Shown: in pieces, positions 1 to 12,019 of the stretch
Layout: the number at the start of each line of letters is the position of its first letter
How positions within the stretch are numbered: the first letter of the stretch is position 1
From: Owenia fusiformis
Lineage: Eukaryota; Annelida; Polychaeta; Sabellida; Oweniidae
NCBI GenBank assembly: GCA_903813345.2
Contig: CAIIXF020000007.1
Coordinates: 38,362,671 to 38,426,670 of the forward strand
Length of the DNA stretch: 64,000 bases
Direction: 5' to 3'
The notes under the pieces: generated by a model
The model's input: only the letters and a program-made list of their open reading frames with translations
What the model was told of the DNA's origin: nothing
Databases searched by the model: none
Program-made: the position numbers and the translations under genes

Positions 1-806
1 GCACCCCTCCCCCAATATAAAATCCTTTAAGATAAGCTGTGATACAAAAGGACTTCTCCTAGGGGGACAAATTAATACTAACAGTAACTATAAAGCTTCA
101 TTGAGGAGACAAAATTAGAAATGTTTCTCGTTTAAGAGATAAAATCATACAAGACATACCCTTACATAAGGTGACGTTTTACTAAGGGCAAATAAAAAGA
201 TACTAAAGTGTTCGTAGGTTACAAATATTTACTAGCTTTAGAAATCATATCCCCAGGGGGAGTAACTAGAAATGTTTACCCTGAAGGGTACATACAGTAT
301 TAAAACCTTGTACCAGAAAGGTTTCTCTCAATAAACACAGTATGGCTAGATACTTCCTTGGTCACATTTGCACATCAAATCACAACTTGAAGGCATTAGG
401 GGGAAGAGTTGCCAATATTGGGATTTAAAATGTATACAGGGAATGGCCTTTCAGAGGGAGACAAGTGAAGCTAGATATCTGCTCAGGGAGTTAAACTGAT
501 AGACTAATTACTAGAATAGTAGATTGATTCCTCCTTATAGTCTATAAAGGAGTACTACTGTACTTATAAGTGACTACACCATAAGATTTTTTTAAAGTTC
601 ACAAAAAGCACAAACTGAAATAAATTAGATGATTGGGTAAAATGCATATTTTTATTTGTTCAAGTTTCACATTTCATTACAAATAACAATTCAATATTTG
701 TACCAATTTCAAAACATTTAGTATTTTTATACAGTATAGCTAAAAGATATTCACTGAGATGTTAACCAAATATTGGCAAGATTAGAAAATCTCAATCCCC
801 AATCTA

Positions 807-1327
807 CAGGGTGGGCCAAAGAAAATTGGAACATCTTTTCCATTCATTGTAAATTTATTGTTAGTCATGTATTATTTTCAATACATGTACTTTTAGGAAA
901 TTGAAAACAATTTATTGTCAACACCTTGTGGAAATATGAATATACAAGCTTAAAACATTTAATCATTCAATGCAAGGGTTTCCTGAACATGTCCTCCACC
1001 CACCTGAACAATCAGCCTGAGCAGTTTTTGACATACATGGCTTAAATGATAGGTTTTGGTACATTTTGTGCCAGTTTTGAAAAAACTGAGGTCAGGTAAG
1101 CTAAATAACCCAAGGAGGGCATGTCTAGCTACTCCTAAAGATAACTACATATGTTTAATTGATGGACATTGTGTTGAGACTACATGTATTTCCAGCAGTG
1201 ATGTCTCAAGCAGAGAAAATTGGAAACTTTCCATGACCATTAACTGATTTTTTGTGTAATATTAAAGAAAATATTAAAGAAAATTGAGTAAATAGAAAAA
1301 TGGTCCAATTTTTATTGGCCCACCCTG
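807..1327 (-). mobile_element. TA-flanked Tc1/mariner-type element A, internally deleted (copy 1)
   Basis: Inverted ends start CAGGGTGGGCCAA and match for about 40 bases with a few mismatches. The element is flanked by TA on both sides (805-806 and 1328-1329), the target site of Tc1/mariner transposons. Read on the minus strand, about 959-1045 gives a short peptide containing GGGHVQETL followed by a stop. This resembles the GGH motif near the C-terminus of many Tc1/mariner-type transposases (family knowledge), so the 521-bp element is probably a deletion derivative of a coding transposon. No intact transposase remains. Confidence 0.75.
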
Positions 1328-1329
1328 TA

Positions 1330-3980
1330 AAGTGATGAAATTATTAGAATACACTTTAATCTGGTCTTATACATGTATTGTTCTGATTGGATAGGAGGCT
1401 CAGTAAATACATTAATTGTGTTGAATATTCTGTATTGCCATACATGTAGCTCTGGTGAAAATAATATGGCGTCTCCTTTCGGAAATATTCTTTTTTAAAA
1501 AGCATATTTTTTGAAATCCACCAAATATTTTTCTTACTATAAAATATGTAAGCTTTACTCAAAATATTTAAATTGAACAAGGTGCAAACTGTATAATAGA
1601 ACAATCGATTTTTCAAGAAAGGTCTGAACAGAATTTATCAAAATTACAGTTTTTTGCTTTCATTAAGTGATATGGTTCATTCCATTGATAGTGAACATTG
1701 GTGTACTGGTGAAGTTCCAGCAATTTGATTTGTCCTTAAAATAAAAATTGATTAATAAAAATGTATTTTTAAATTTTGCATGGGGCCTTTAGCAGTGAAT
1801 AACAGTCATGGTATACCATCATACAGGGCAATACAAATATCTAAAAACACTTAATGAACCATTACTTGTATCTGAATCTAATTCACAGAACACTACACAA
1901 AGGTTAAAGGAAAGGATTTGAATAAGACTTGAGAAAGTCCATGTATTTGTGAACTTGGCCCAAGTGCCCCATCCTCTCCGACCTCCATGTAGCCCTGATG
2001 CTATCCCAAATTGTGCACCGTTCATTTACTTTGAATTGAAAGCCCTCAATGACACATGCCCCAAAACTCCAGGCTAGTAAAAAAGCTGTACAGAAATAAT
2101 TAAACATGATGCTAGATGCATAGAACACCAGCAGAAAAAATAAAGTTGAAATTCCAATAAACAAACATTGAAAGGATCAAATTAAAATAATTGATTTGAA
2201 TGTCAATCAATGACATTCCAATTGCTAAGATTCCTGAGCTAGAATATTTGGAATGTATAGTACAGGTATCCCCAAATTATAGGAGTCTCATTAAAATACT
2301 TTATATCCATTTTAAGACACTTTCATTACTTGAACTTCACATATTTGGTAAATTACAGTATTCCTTAAGAATGTGTCCATTGCTTAATAATCATTACAAT
2401 TATTACATTTGTCACTAGCATTAACCTCCTAGTGCGAGGGAGTGTAGCCTCTTTTTCTTTGCATTTTAAAGGTTTCTGTACCATTCAGTTTTAAATTTGC
2501 CATATATCCATCATTCAGCAGAAGCTATACTTGATTGTTTTGCAAGAATTCTATTTCTGTTGGCTTATGTAATACAAAACAATGTTTTTTTTCACTTGGC
2601 CCTACACCAGACTGGATTTATTGGCCATATATCCAATAGAGTATATTTGATGAATCAGCACTATGCTTGATTGTTCACCTGGTTCTACAGGTAGTTGTAT
2701 AATAATTAGTTTTCTTGGAGCTAGTTCTGTTGATTCATATATTTGTTGGTTCATATGGTCCCATATTTCCTGGTTCAACTCTTTGCTGACTTGTATATTG
2801 TTTGTTAACATGGCTCTGTACCTTTTTAACTTTGCTGAAAATAAAAAGGTTTTATATTAATGTTTGCAGATGAGATAAGTCAGATTGAACACTCTAGTAG
2901 CTGAGCCCATTTTCTTGCAAAATGTTTAGTTGGAATTTGAGTTGATAAATGTTCAGTAGACATGTTTAAGTGTATCATGACAATGGAGAATCAAGAAGAA
3001 GTCACTTCTATATCATTTCGATTTTTAAAGTAGCCCCACATATGTAATTAACCTCTTTTTTAAATACCTTTTCATTGTCAAAAACTTTTTCACCTCAATT
3101 TGAAAATAATTTATTTAATTTTTCATAACAAAATTACAACATTATATGGACTTTTGACAACCCAGGGGATGTATAATGGCCCATAATTAATTTTACAATA
3201 TAAATGAACAACTGTGAGCATTCAAAGTGGTACATACATCTATACAATGGTATAATGCAATATAACAATACAATAATATGAGACAATAAAGAAATACAAT
3301 AATATGTTATGCTTATTCTCTACTAAAGAGGTTAGTTTTTAAAATAGAGATTAGTGAATTCAATGGTTTATTTCTAAAATCCTAATAAATGGAATTCCAT
3401 ATATCCAAACCATGAACCTAATATAATTTATTGAAGACATTCCCAAATTCACACTTCAACTGATATTGTTTCCCAGTGTTCATTAAATAAACAATTTGGG
3501 CATGGTTTCAGTTCATATATATAATATTTAGTAGAAATGATCATCTTACTGTAAAACACCAAAGTGGTAAGAAATAGTTTTTATTATTTAATATAGTGAT
3601 ACCCCCATCAAATTCCAAAATGAAGGATTTTTTTAATAATGATTTTTTAAATGTCGATGTGCAATGGCAGAGCTATATGACATTATCATATTTGTTTGAA
3701 ATTCCCTGAGATTTGGGTCATTTGTGCTATACATTGGGAGCATTCTTTGTTTTTTATTCAGAAGTGCTCCCTAATTTTGTGTGCCCCGTCACATATTTTT
3801 GTATCACTGTGCTTTATTAAACATTTTGAATGGTATTTCCGTCCATCTATATGTTTAGCTTAGATTGTCTAATAAATCTTGAACACAAAATATATATGCA
3901 ATGATGGTAAGAAATATTTTTTTATGAATTTGATATAAAACGGATGCTTTATTTGTTATTTTAAAGTAAGTGCCCCCTAA
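1330..3980. other. AT-rich interval without a recognised gene
   Basis: No coding or RNA gene could be supported on either strand. Short open frames are interrupted differently in the second copy (23590-26177), which argues against selection. The second copy has a 72-base deletion near 23637, an altered block near 23845 and a roughly 50-base deletion near 25553, all relative to copy 1. Confidence 0.5.
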
Positions 3981-6900
3981 CCCTTCATGGTTAACTATCT
4001 GTGAGGTTAACCTACCATCAGGACCTATATGATTGACTCTCAGGGAGAGGAACTACCATCAGGACCTTCATGGTTAACTATCAGCGAGGTTGACCTACCC
4101 TCAGGACCTATATGATTGACACTTGGGGAGAGGAACTACCCTCAGTACCTTCATGGTTACTGTCAGTGAAGTTGACCTACCCTTAGGACCTGTATGATTG
4201 ACTCTCAAGTAGAGGAACTACCCTCAGGACCTTTATGGTTACTGTCAGTGAGGTTGACCTACCCTCGGGACCTATATGATTGACTCTTGGGGAGAGAAAC
4301 TACTCTCAGGACCTTCATGGTTACTGTCAGTGAAGTTGACCTACCCTCAGGACCTAGATGATTGACTCTCAAGGAGAGGAACTACCCTCAGGACCTTCAT
4401 GGTTATTGTCAGTGAGGTTGACCTACACTCAGGACATTCATGCTTAACTATCAATGAGGTTGACCTACCCTCGGGACCTAAATGATTGACTCTTGGGGAG
4501 AGAAACTACTCTCAGGACCTTCATTGTTAACTATCAGTGAGGTTGACCTACCCTCAGGACCTATATGATTGACTCTTGGTGAGAGGAACTACCCTTGGGA
4601 CCTTTATGTTTATTGTCAGTGAGGTTGACCTACCCTCAGGACCTATATGATTGACTCTTGGGGCGAGAAACTACTCTCAGGACCTTCATGGTTACCGTCA
4701 GTGAAGTTGACCTACCCTCAGGACCTATATGATTGACTCTCAAATAGAGGAACTACCCTCAGGACCTTTATGGTTACTGTCAGTGAGGTTGACCTACCCT
4801 CAGGACCTATATGATTGACTTTTGGTGAGAGGAACTACCCTTGGGACCTTTATGGTTATTGTCAGTGAGGTTGACCTACCCTCGGGACCTATAAGACTGA
4901 CTCTCAAGGAGAGGAACTACCCTTGGGACCTTTATGGTTATTGTCAGTGAGGTTGACTTACCATAAGACTGACTCTCAAGGAGAGGAACTACCCTCAGGA
5001 CCTTCATTGTTAACTATCAGTGAGGTTGACCTACCCTCAGGACCTATATGATTGACTCTTGGTGAGAGGAACTACCCTTGGGACCTTTATGTTTATTGTC
5101 AGTGAGGTTGACCTACCCTCAGGACCTATATGATTGACTCTTGGGGAGAGAAACTACTCTCAGGACCTTCATGGTTACTGTCAGTGAAGTTGACCTACCC
5201 TCAGGACCTATATGATTGACTCTCAAATAGAGGAACTACCCTCAGGACCTTTATGGTTACTGTCAGTGAGGTTGACCTACCCTCAGGACCTATATGATTG
5301 ACTCTCAAGGAGAGGAACTACCCTCAGGACCTTTATGGTTACTGTCAGTGAGGTTGCCCTACCCTCAGGACCTATGTAATTAACTCTCAAATAGAGGAAC
5401 TACCCTCAGGACCTTTATGGTTACTGTCAGTGAGGTTGACCTACCCTCAGGACCTATATGATTGACTCTCAAGGAGAGGAACTACCCTCAGGACCTTTAT
5501 GGTTACTGTCAGTGAGGTTGCCCTACCCTCAGGACCTATGTAATTAACTCTCAAATAGAGGAACTACCCTCAGGACCTTTATGGTTACTGTCAGTGAGGT
5601 TGACCTACCCTCAGGACCTATATGATTGACTCTCAAGGAGAGGAACTACCCTCAGGACCTTTATGGTTACTGTCAGTGAGGTTGCCCTACCCTCAGGACC
5701 TATGTGATTGACTCTTGGTGAGAGGAACTACCCTTGGGACCTTTATGGTTACTGTCAGTGAGGTTGACCTACCCTCAGGACCTATATGATTGACTCTCAA
5801 GGAGAGGAACTACCCTCAGGACCTTTATGGTTACTGTCAGTGAGGTTGCCCTACCCTCAGGACCTATGTGATTGACTCTTGGTGAGAGGAACTACCCTTG
5901 GGACCTTTATGGTTATTGTCAGTGAGGTTGACCTACCCTCAGGACCTATAAGACTGACTCTCAAGGAGAGGAACTACCCTTGGGACCTTTTTGGTTATTG
6001 TCAGTGAGGTTGACCTACCCTCGGGACCTATAAGACTGACTCTCAAGGAGAGGAACTACCCTCAGGACCTTCATTGTTAACTATCAGTGAGGTTGACCTA
6101 CCCTCAGGACCTATATGATTGACTCTTGGTGAGAGGAACTACCCTTGGGACCTTTATGTCTATTGTCAGTGAGGTTGACCTACCCTCAGGACCTATATGA
6201 TTGACTCTTGGGGAGAGAAACTACTCTCAGGACCTTCATGGTTACTGTCAGTGAAGTTGACCTACCCTCAGGACCTATATGATTGACTCTCAAGGAGAGG
6301 AACTACCCTCAGGACCTTTATGGTTACTGTCAGTGAGGTTGCCCTACCCTCAGGACCTATGTGATTGACTCTCAAATAGAGGAACTACCCTCAGGACCTT
6401 TATGGTTACTGTCAGTGAGGTTGACCTACCCTCAGGACCTATATGATTGACTCTCAAGGAGAGGAACTACCCTCAGGACCTTTATGGTTACTGTCAGTGA
6501 GGTTGCCCTACCCTCAGGACCTATGTGATTGACTCTCAAATAGAGGAACTACCCTCAGGACCTTTATGGTTACTGTCAGTGAGGTTGACCTACCCTCAGG
6601 ACCTATGTGATTGACTCTCAAGGAGAGGAACTACCCTCAGGACCTTTATGGTTACTGTCAGTGAGGTTGCCCTACCCTCAGGACCTATGTGATTGACTCT
6701 TGGTGAGAGGAACTACCCTTGGGACCTTTATGGTTATTGTCAGTGAGGTTGACCTACCCTCGGGACCTATAAGACTGACTCTCAAGGAGAGGAACTACCC
6801 TCAGGACCTTCATTGTTAACTATCAGTGAGGTTGACCTACCCTCAGGACCTATATGATTGACTCTTGGTGAGAGGAACTACCCTTGGGACCTTTATGTTT

Positions 6901-7301
6901 ATTGTCAGTGAGGTTGACCTACCATAAGACTGACTCTCAAGGAGAGGAACTACCCTCAGGACCTTCATTGTTAACTATCAGTGAGGTTGACTTACCCTCA
7001 GGACCTATATGATTGGCTCTTGGGGAGAGGAACTACCCTTGGGACCTTTATGGCTAACTGTCAGTGAGGTTGACCTACCCTCAGGACCTATATGATTGAC
7101 TCTTGGTGAGAGGAACTACCCTTGGGACCTTTATGTTTATTGTCAGTGAGGTTGACCTACCATAAGACTGACTCTCAAGGAGAGGAACTACCCTCAGGAC
7201 CTTCATTGTTAACTATCAGTGAGGTTGACTTACCCTCAGGACCTATATGATTGGCTCTCAGGGAGAGGAACTACCCTTAGGACCTTCATAGTTAACTATC
7301 A
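3981..7301. repeat. 82-bp minisatellite array, copy 1
   Basis: About 40 tandem units of roughly 82 bp. Each unit is built from two related halves of about 41 bp that share the core CTACCCTCAGGACCT; one half continues into ATATGATTGACTCT and the other into TTATGGTTACTGTCAGTGAGG. The unit length is not a multiple of three and the arrays contain stops in the frames I read, so it does not look coding. Variant units recur in blocks, for example units with CTTGGTGAGAGG or ACTCTCAAATAGAGG, giving a higher-order pattern of about three units in the centre. Confidence 0.97.
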
Positions 7302-7489
7302 ATTTACCCAGGTATCAGGTATCAATTTGAGAACATGAAGGATAAATCATGTAGTTTTTTAGTTTATGGTTTCTTTATTTTACTTTACAATATGAGCTAC
7401 ATTTGTACAAATGGCTGAATTCAGCATTATTGGCCCAGTTAATACAAAGTTTATTCAAATTTACAGAAATCCTGTAGTAGTCCTAATCT

Positions 7490-7965
7490 TTATGTCATAT
7501 CATGGTTAAATTGCTCCCCTTTCCAATGTTTATTGAGGTTCCTTTTAAAAGTCTCTAAGGATTGGGATTGTATGATGGATGGTGTTAACAAGTTCCAGTC
7601 ATTAATAATTCTTTGACTGAAGGAGTTTTTCCTCATGTCAAGTCTAAGACATGGTTTATATAGTTTCTTTGGATGACCCCTGCTGGTGGATTAATTCTCA
7701 ATAAAGAAAGAACTGGATTCAATTCTAACATAGGCTAGTCATTGAAAATTTTGTAAACTTCAATCATATCACCTCTCCTTCTTCTGTATTTCAGGGAGAA
7801 TAAATTGAGTTTCCTAAGTCGTTCTGGATAACTCAAGTCTTTAATTGAATTATCATGTTTAGTAGCTTTACATTGGACTCTCTCTATTTTGATACTGTCC
7901 AATACATATCTTGGATGCCATATGATATTTCCATATTCTATTAATGGTCTTATAAGTGTTTATAG
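7490..7965 (-). pseudogene. Decayed CR1/L2-like reverse transcriptase C-terminal tail (copy 1)
   Basis: Read on the minus strand, this gives the post-RT tail typical of CR1/L2-type non-LTR retrotransposons. The peptide RPLIEYGNIIWHPRY is followed by ERLRKLNL, SLKYRRRGDMIEVYKIFN and, after a frame change, INDWNLL with LETFKRNLNKHW. A stop interrupts the frame just after the EVYKIFN part, and the final stop is near 7490. The N-terminal endonuclease and catalytic RT motifs are absent. This is a dead 5'-truncated fragment, older than the large duplication because both copies carry it. Confidence 0.8.
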
Positions 7966-8489
7966 CACTAAAATAATCATGGAACCTATTTTATGCATTG
8001 TAGTTCGTTATGAAGTGAGATACATTGATTACTGCTTCAAACACTTTTGCAGAGAAACTTAGTTGAAATTTTGCCATAACCCATACAGAATATTCCATTA
8101 TTTCCTCTTCTGGTGTCTGTAATTGCATTATCTGCCATTTAAAATGTCAGTTAAGTTATAGAAGAACAACATTATTATTGCCCATTTCATGATAACTTTA
8201 GCCTTAAATTAAAGGCATAATAATGTCTCCAAATGACTTGAAAATGAGTAAAGATTCAACTATTTGATGCAGACTTTACTACATTGTTTAGACTACATTA
8301 CCGATACCTGTCATAATGGTAAAAGACACCCAATAATATTGTTACAGTTACAGGTTCAGCAAATTGTTTTGATATAACTTGATATAAAGAAATCTGTCTC
8401 AATTAATAAGTCAAGTTATAAAAATGGCCTGGTAGCACTTGACTGAGGATTATTTACAGAGGAAATGGAACTCTTCAATGAGATACTCA

Positions 8490-9200
8490 AAATATCTTAT
8501 TCACTATCAGTGAGGTTACCTACCTACAAGACCTACCTAATTCACTATCAGTGATGTCACTGAGATGACCTATAGGCAGACCTACCTTAGAATGTTTTAG
8601 TGAGGTGACCTATTCCAAAAACCTACATAATTCACTATCAGTGAGTTGAGCTTCCCAGAATATCTACCTGAGATAAAATATGTGTACCTCCAAGACCTAA
8701 CTTATTCCCTATCAGTGAGGTGAGCTATCCAAAGAAATCTACATTGATCACTAATAGTGAGGTGGGCTTTTAAGAAGACCCACCTTTTTTACTTTCAATG
8801 TGGTAAGCTATCTATAAAACATACAATATTCATTATCAGCAAGATGAGTTACGTGTACAAAATATACATCATTATCAGTGAGGTGAGTTACCAAGAAAAC
8901 CTACCTTAGTCACCATCAGTGAGCTGAGTTACCAAGAAGGCTAACATTTTTCCCTATCAATTAGGTAAACTACCAACAAGATCTACCTTAGTCACTTTCA
9001 GTGAGGTGAGCTTCCAAGAAGGCCAATATTATTCACTACCAATGGGGTTAGCTACAAGAACCTACAAGAGCTTTCTTATTTACTATCAGTAAGGAGAGTT
9101 ACCTACCAGTCCTATCATAGTCACTATCAGTGAGGGTAGCTACCTAAAAGACCTACCATAATCACTATCTTTGAGGTGAACTACCTTCAAGACCAGTAGC
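8490..9200. repeat. Degenerate minisatellite related to the 82-bp array (copy 1)
   Basis: About 14 imperfect units of roughly 45-60 bp, each with a version of CACTATCAGTGAGGTGAGCTACC followed by AAGACCTACC. The core ATCAGTGAGGT is shared with the 82-bp array 1.2 kb upstream, which suggests both descend from one ancestral repeat. This one has decayed while the other was re-amplified. Confidence 0.85.
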
Positions 9201-9261
9201 TCATATCTGTGGAGGTATGTGTTAGGGTCATCAATAACTTTGCTTGAGAATCCAGGTCTAC
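9185..9261 (-). other. Exon-like segment 1 (duplicate of 12105-12195)
   Basis: On the minus strand a 77-base segment lies between a CTTTGCAG acceptor-like site and a GTAGTT donor-like site. It is clearly related in sequence to 12105-12195. Parts of the frame read KVIDDPNTYLHRYELL, but a one-base offset against the other segment shifts the frame near its start. I do not recognise the product. It may be an exon of a gene otherwise outside recognition, or a repeat that mimics one. The second large copy has it at about 30245-30321. Confidence 0.25.
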
Positions 9262-9289
9262 CTGCAAAGAAAAGTGCACCTAATATTCT

Positions 9290-11034
9290 AGTCTACAGAA
9301 TACATTATTCCCTTTCAGTATTATGCAACATTATGTGGGTGACATTATTTGTTTGCTACCATTTGTTTCACCCTGGACAATTTCATTTACTGTTTTCATT
9401 TAGGTGACTATGTTTGTCCTAATTTCAAATTATGATGTAAATTGTAACAGAAATATTATATTGCACTCACTGGCTATAAAACACTACATCAATCCAAATT
9501 GTTTATTTATGAAGTATATCTTTTTCAAAAATCTGATATCTTATAATGCAAATATGGCCTCATAATGGAGGTATTGTCAATAATTAACATACAAATTACC
9601 TCATTTCAAAGAGCAACAAAGTGTCATTAGTATCACCATGGGCATGTGAACATTAAATGCTCATATGGGCAATTTCTATGGAAACTGAGTAATTTGTTTT
9701 AAATTTAGCTTTTTTAGGAAGACTTGGAGCATGATTTTTTTACCAAGAAATATTAATTATTTTGCATTATTTTTAACTTAATAAATCACCCCCTGCATTG
9801 GCTAAATCAATAATTCTTTTTGCAGGAATTACATTCAAAACCAGTTCGGATCAAATACAAGGTTATTGAAAATGACACACACAAATGTCCTATACTCTGA
9901 AAGATCATTTTTCTATATTTTAACTTTTACATTGTTTAAAACAAGACTTTTTAAAATATCCACGATAGCCTTCATACTGATGAAAATATATGTTATTTCA
10001 AAGGACCAGGTTTAGTATGGAAAATGATTTTAGATGGTCACATCTTTCATTTTGAGTACTTTCCAGGAGTAATTTTAAATATGACATTTTCCTATTAACA
10101 CAATATGTTATCTTTCAAGTAAATTCTCAAGGATAATAAAAAATATCAATCAAACCATTCCAAAAATTATGAATAGGGACCCCATGTCAACATTTCTTCA
10201 CAAAATGTTGAACCTATCTACTCCAAAGAGTATCTTCTTTTCAAATGTTTATTGCAAGAAAAGATTATCAATCGGACAAGGGGTCTAAAACTTCTACAGA
10301 AATAAAATGGATTGAAAGGCTAGTTTTGGAGATATCAATTTTCAATGACCAAAATTATGCTGTAAACAATGGATAGCATGAGTTTTCCCTATAGAAAATA
10401 AGATTGGATTTGAGGTTTTCACTTTATCACATTTCAATCCCCATCCCCTTTTCAGAAGTTGTAAATACAGTTGTAAAGAAACTTCTGAACATAGATTTTT
10501 TACTTGTCCAAGGCTCAATGAGGGAAAGTGAACGTTTATGATTGTACATGTATTAAGAATAGACTACCACTTTATAATTATTTCAAGACATGTATTCCTG
10601 ATAATGGTTTAAAATGGGTGCTGGGGGATGTGGCCTATGCCATCTTGGGTCAAGAATTAGGTAATATTTTCGATTCACTATATTATATTCAAATCATTCT
10701 ATTAATGTCACATTGTGATATATCAATATAAACCGTATTCCAAAAAATTACTTTGAGACACTTTGAATCCAAAATAACTTCACCAATAGTTTATTAAAAC
10801 TGTTTGATATGTGTTGTTAAGACATATAAATCATTTACATGTATATATACAGGTCATTTTTTGATTCTAGTGAAACTAATGAATCTGATCAATTTCACAG
10901 TAGAGTAAAAATTTATATAAAGTATCATAGGGAATAACAAGCTATGCACTTATTCAGGTCTTTCTGCTAATAGTCAAGTTTCATAGGAGCTTTCTGTATA
11001 AATCTTTATTTAAATGGTTTATCAATGTCATTAC
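9290..11034. other. Interval without a recognised gene
   Basis: AT-rich sequence, nearly identical to 30350-32096 in copy 2. A 67-codon open frame at 10528-10731 is kept in both copies, with one amino-acid change (F to S) near its end. It resembles nothing I recognise and is too short to support as a gene. Confidence 0.5.
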
Positions 11035-11036
11035 TA

Positions 11037-12018
11037 CAGGGCGTATCAAAAAAAACGCAACAAGTTGTTATCTCATAAAATCACAAAACTAGTAATGACT
11101 ACCAATTTCATTTAATGTACCATAAAGCCATGTCTCTCCTCTTTGCAATGATATGTCATTCATTCACATGTGGTAATGGTTGGGTGAGAAATCCTTCCAT
11201 TTGCACAGTGGGTCAAAATCTGCTCTGCGCCAAGTTTTAGATATTGAAAAAATCAGTGCAAGGGCTAAGTGCCAATGGAAGTTCCCCTGACTTTAATTGT
11301 TGTGACTTTTTCTTTTGGAGCTATCTCAGGAGCATCTGTGCTCGTAATTCCTCCACCAGATATTGCAAAACCTCGAGAGAGATTTGCCCATGGGCTGCTT
11401 TCCTTTGCTTTAACCCACACATGATTCAGGGCTGAACCATGCATGACGTGGACAGATGAGCGCATCTTTATGTGCAAGGAAGTGGTGGCAATTTGGAGGG
11501 GTATAGGATGTATTCTTGCAAGAGTATGAGTATGAACACTTTACTGTCTATGCCATACCTGTCACACCTTCTTTCAATAGCCTCTATGCCCCTTGTACTG
11601 ACTTTTGCAATGTTTTAAACTTGGGTCCGAGCTGAATTTTGCCCCACTTTGCAAAATTAATGATTATTCGGCCAGAGATGACTCCCTGTGAATGAATGAT
11701 ATTCCATTGCAAAGAGGAGCAATTTGACTTTTTGGTACATTGATGCAGTCAGCATTGGTTTATGTTTTCATTCAATATTGCATCGGGCTCCGTACACTGA
11801 CTTTTGCAATGTTTATAACTTGGCCCGAAGCTAATTTTGGCCCACTTTGCAAATGGAATGATTACTCGCCCAACCATGACCAAATATCAATGAATGATAT
11901 ATCATTGTAAAGAGGAGATACATGGCTTTATGGTGCATTGAATGAAATCAATGCTGTTATCACTGGTTTTGTGCTTTTCCAAGATAACAATCTGTTGCGT
12001 TTTTTTTGATACGCACTG
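11037..12018. mobile_element. Long-armed TA-flanked fold-back element B (copy 1)
   Basis: Ends are inverted copies starting CAGGGCGTATCAAAAAAAA with CGCAACA following, flanked by TA (11035-11036 and 12019-12020). Beyond the ends, inverted similarity continues for roughly 230 bases: both arms share CATAAAGCCATGT, CTCCTCTTT and a CATTTGCA-x-AGTGGG block. A third version of the same arm, in the same orientation as the right arm, sits internally at about 11590-11760. It is probably a non-autonomous Tc1/mariner-class element. A 70-codon minus-strand frame (11265-11477) may be a transposase scrap, but I cannot confirm it. Confidence 0.75.
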
Positions 12019-12019
12019 T

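Noticed and set aside
1356-1616. 86-codon minus-strand frame with a partial copy at 23572-23808
   Set aside because: The second copy carries a 72-base deletion and a different end. The peptide is Phe/Tyr/Lys-rich, as expected from AT-rich non-coding DNA.
3981-7301. CRISPR array
   Set aside because: Units are contiguous and all similar, with no unique spacers, and the DNA is eukaryotic; it is a minisatellite.
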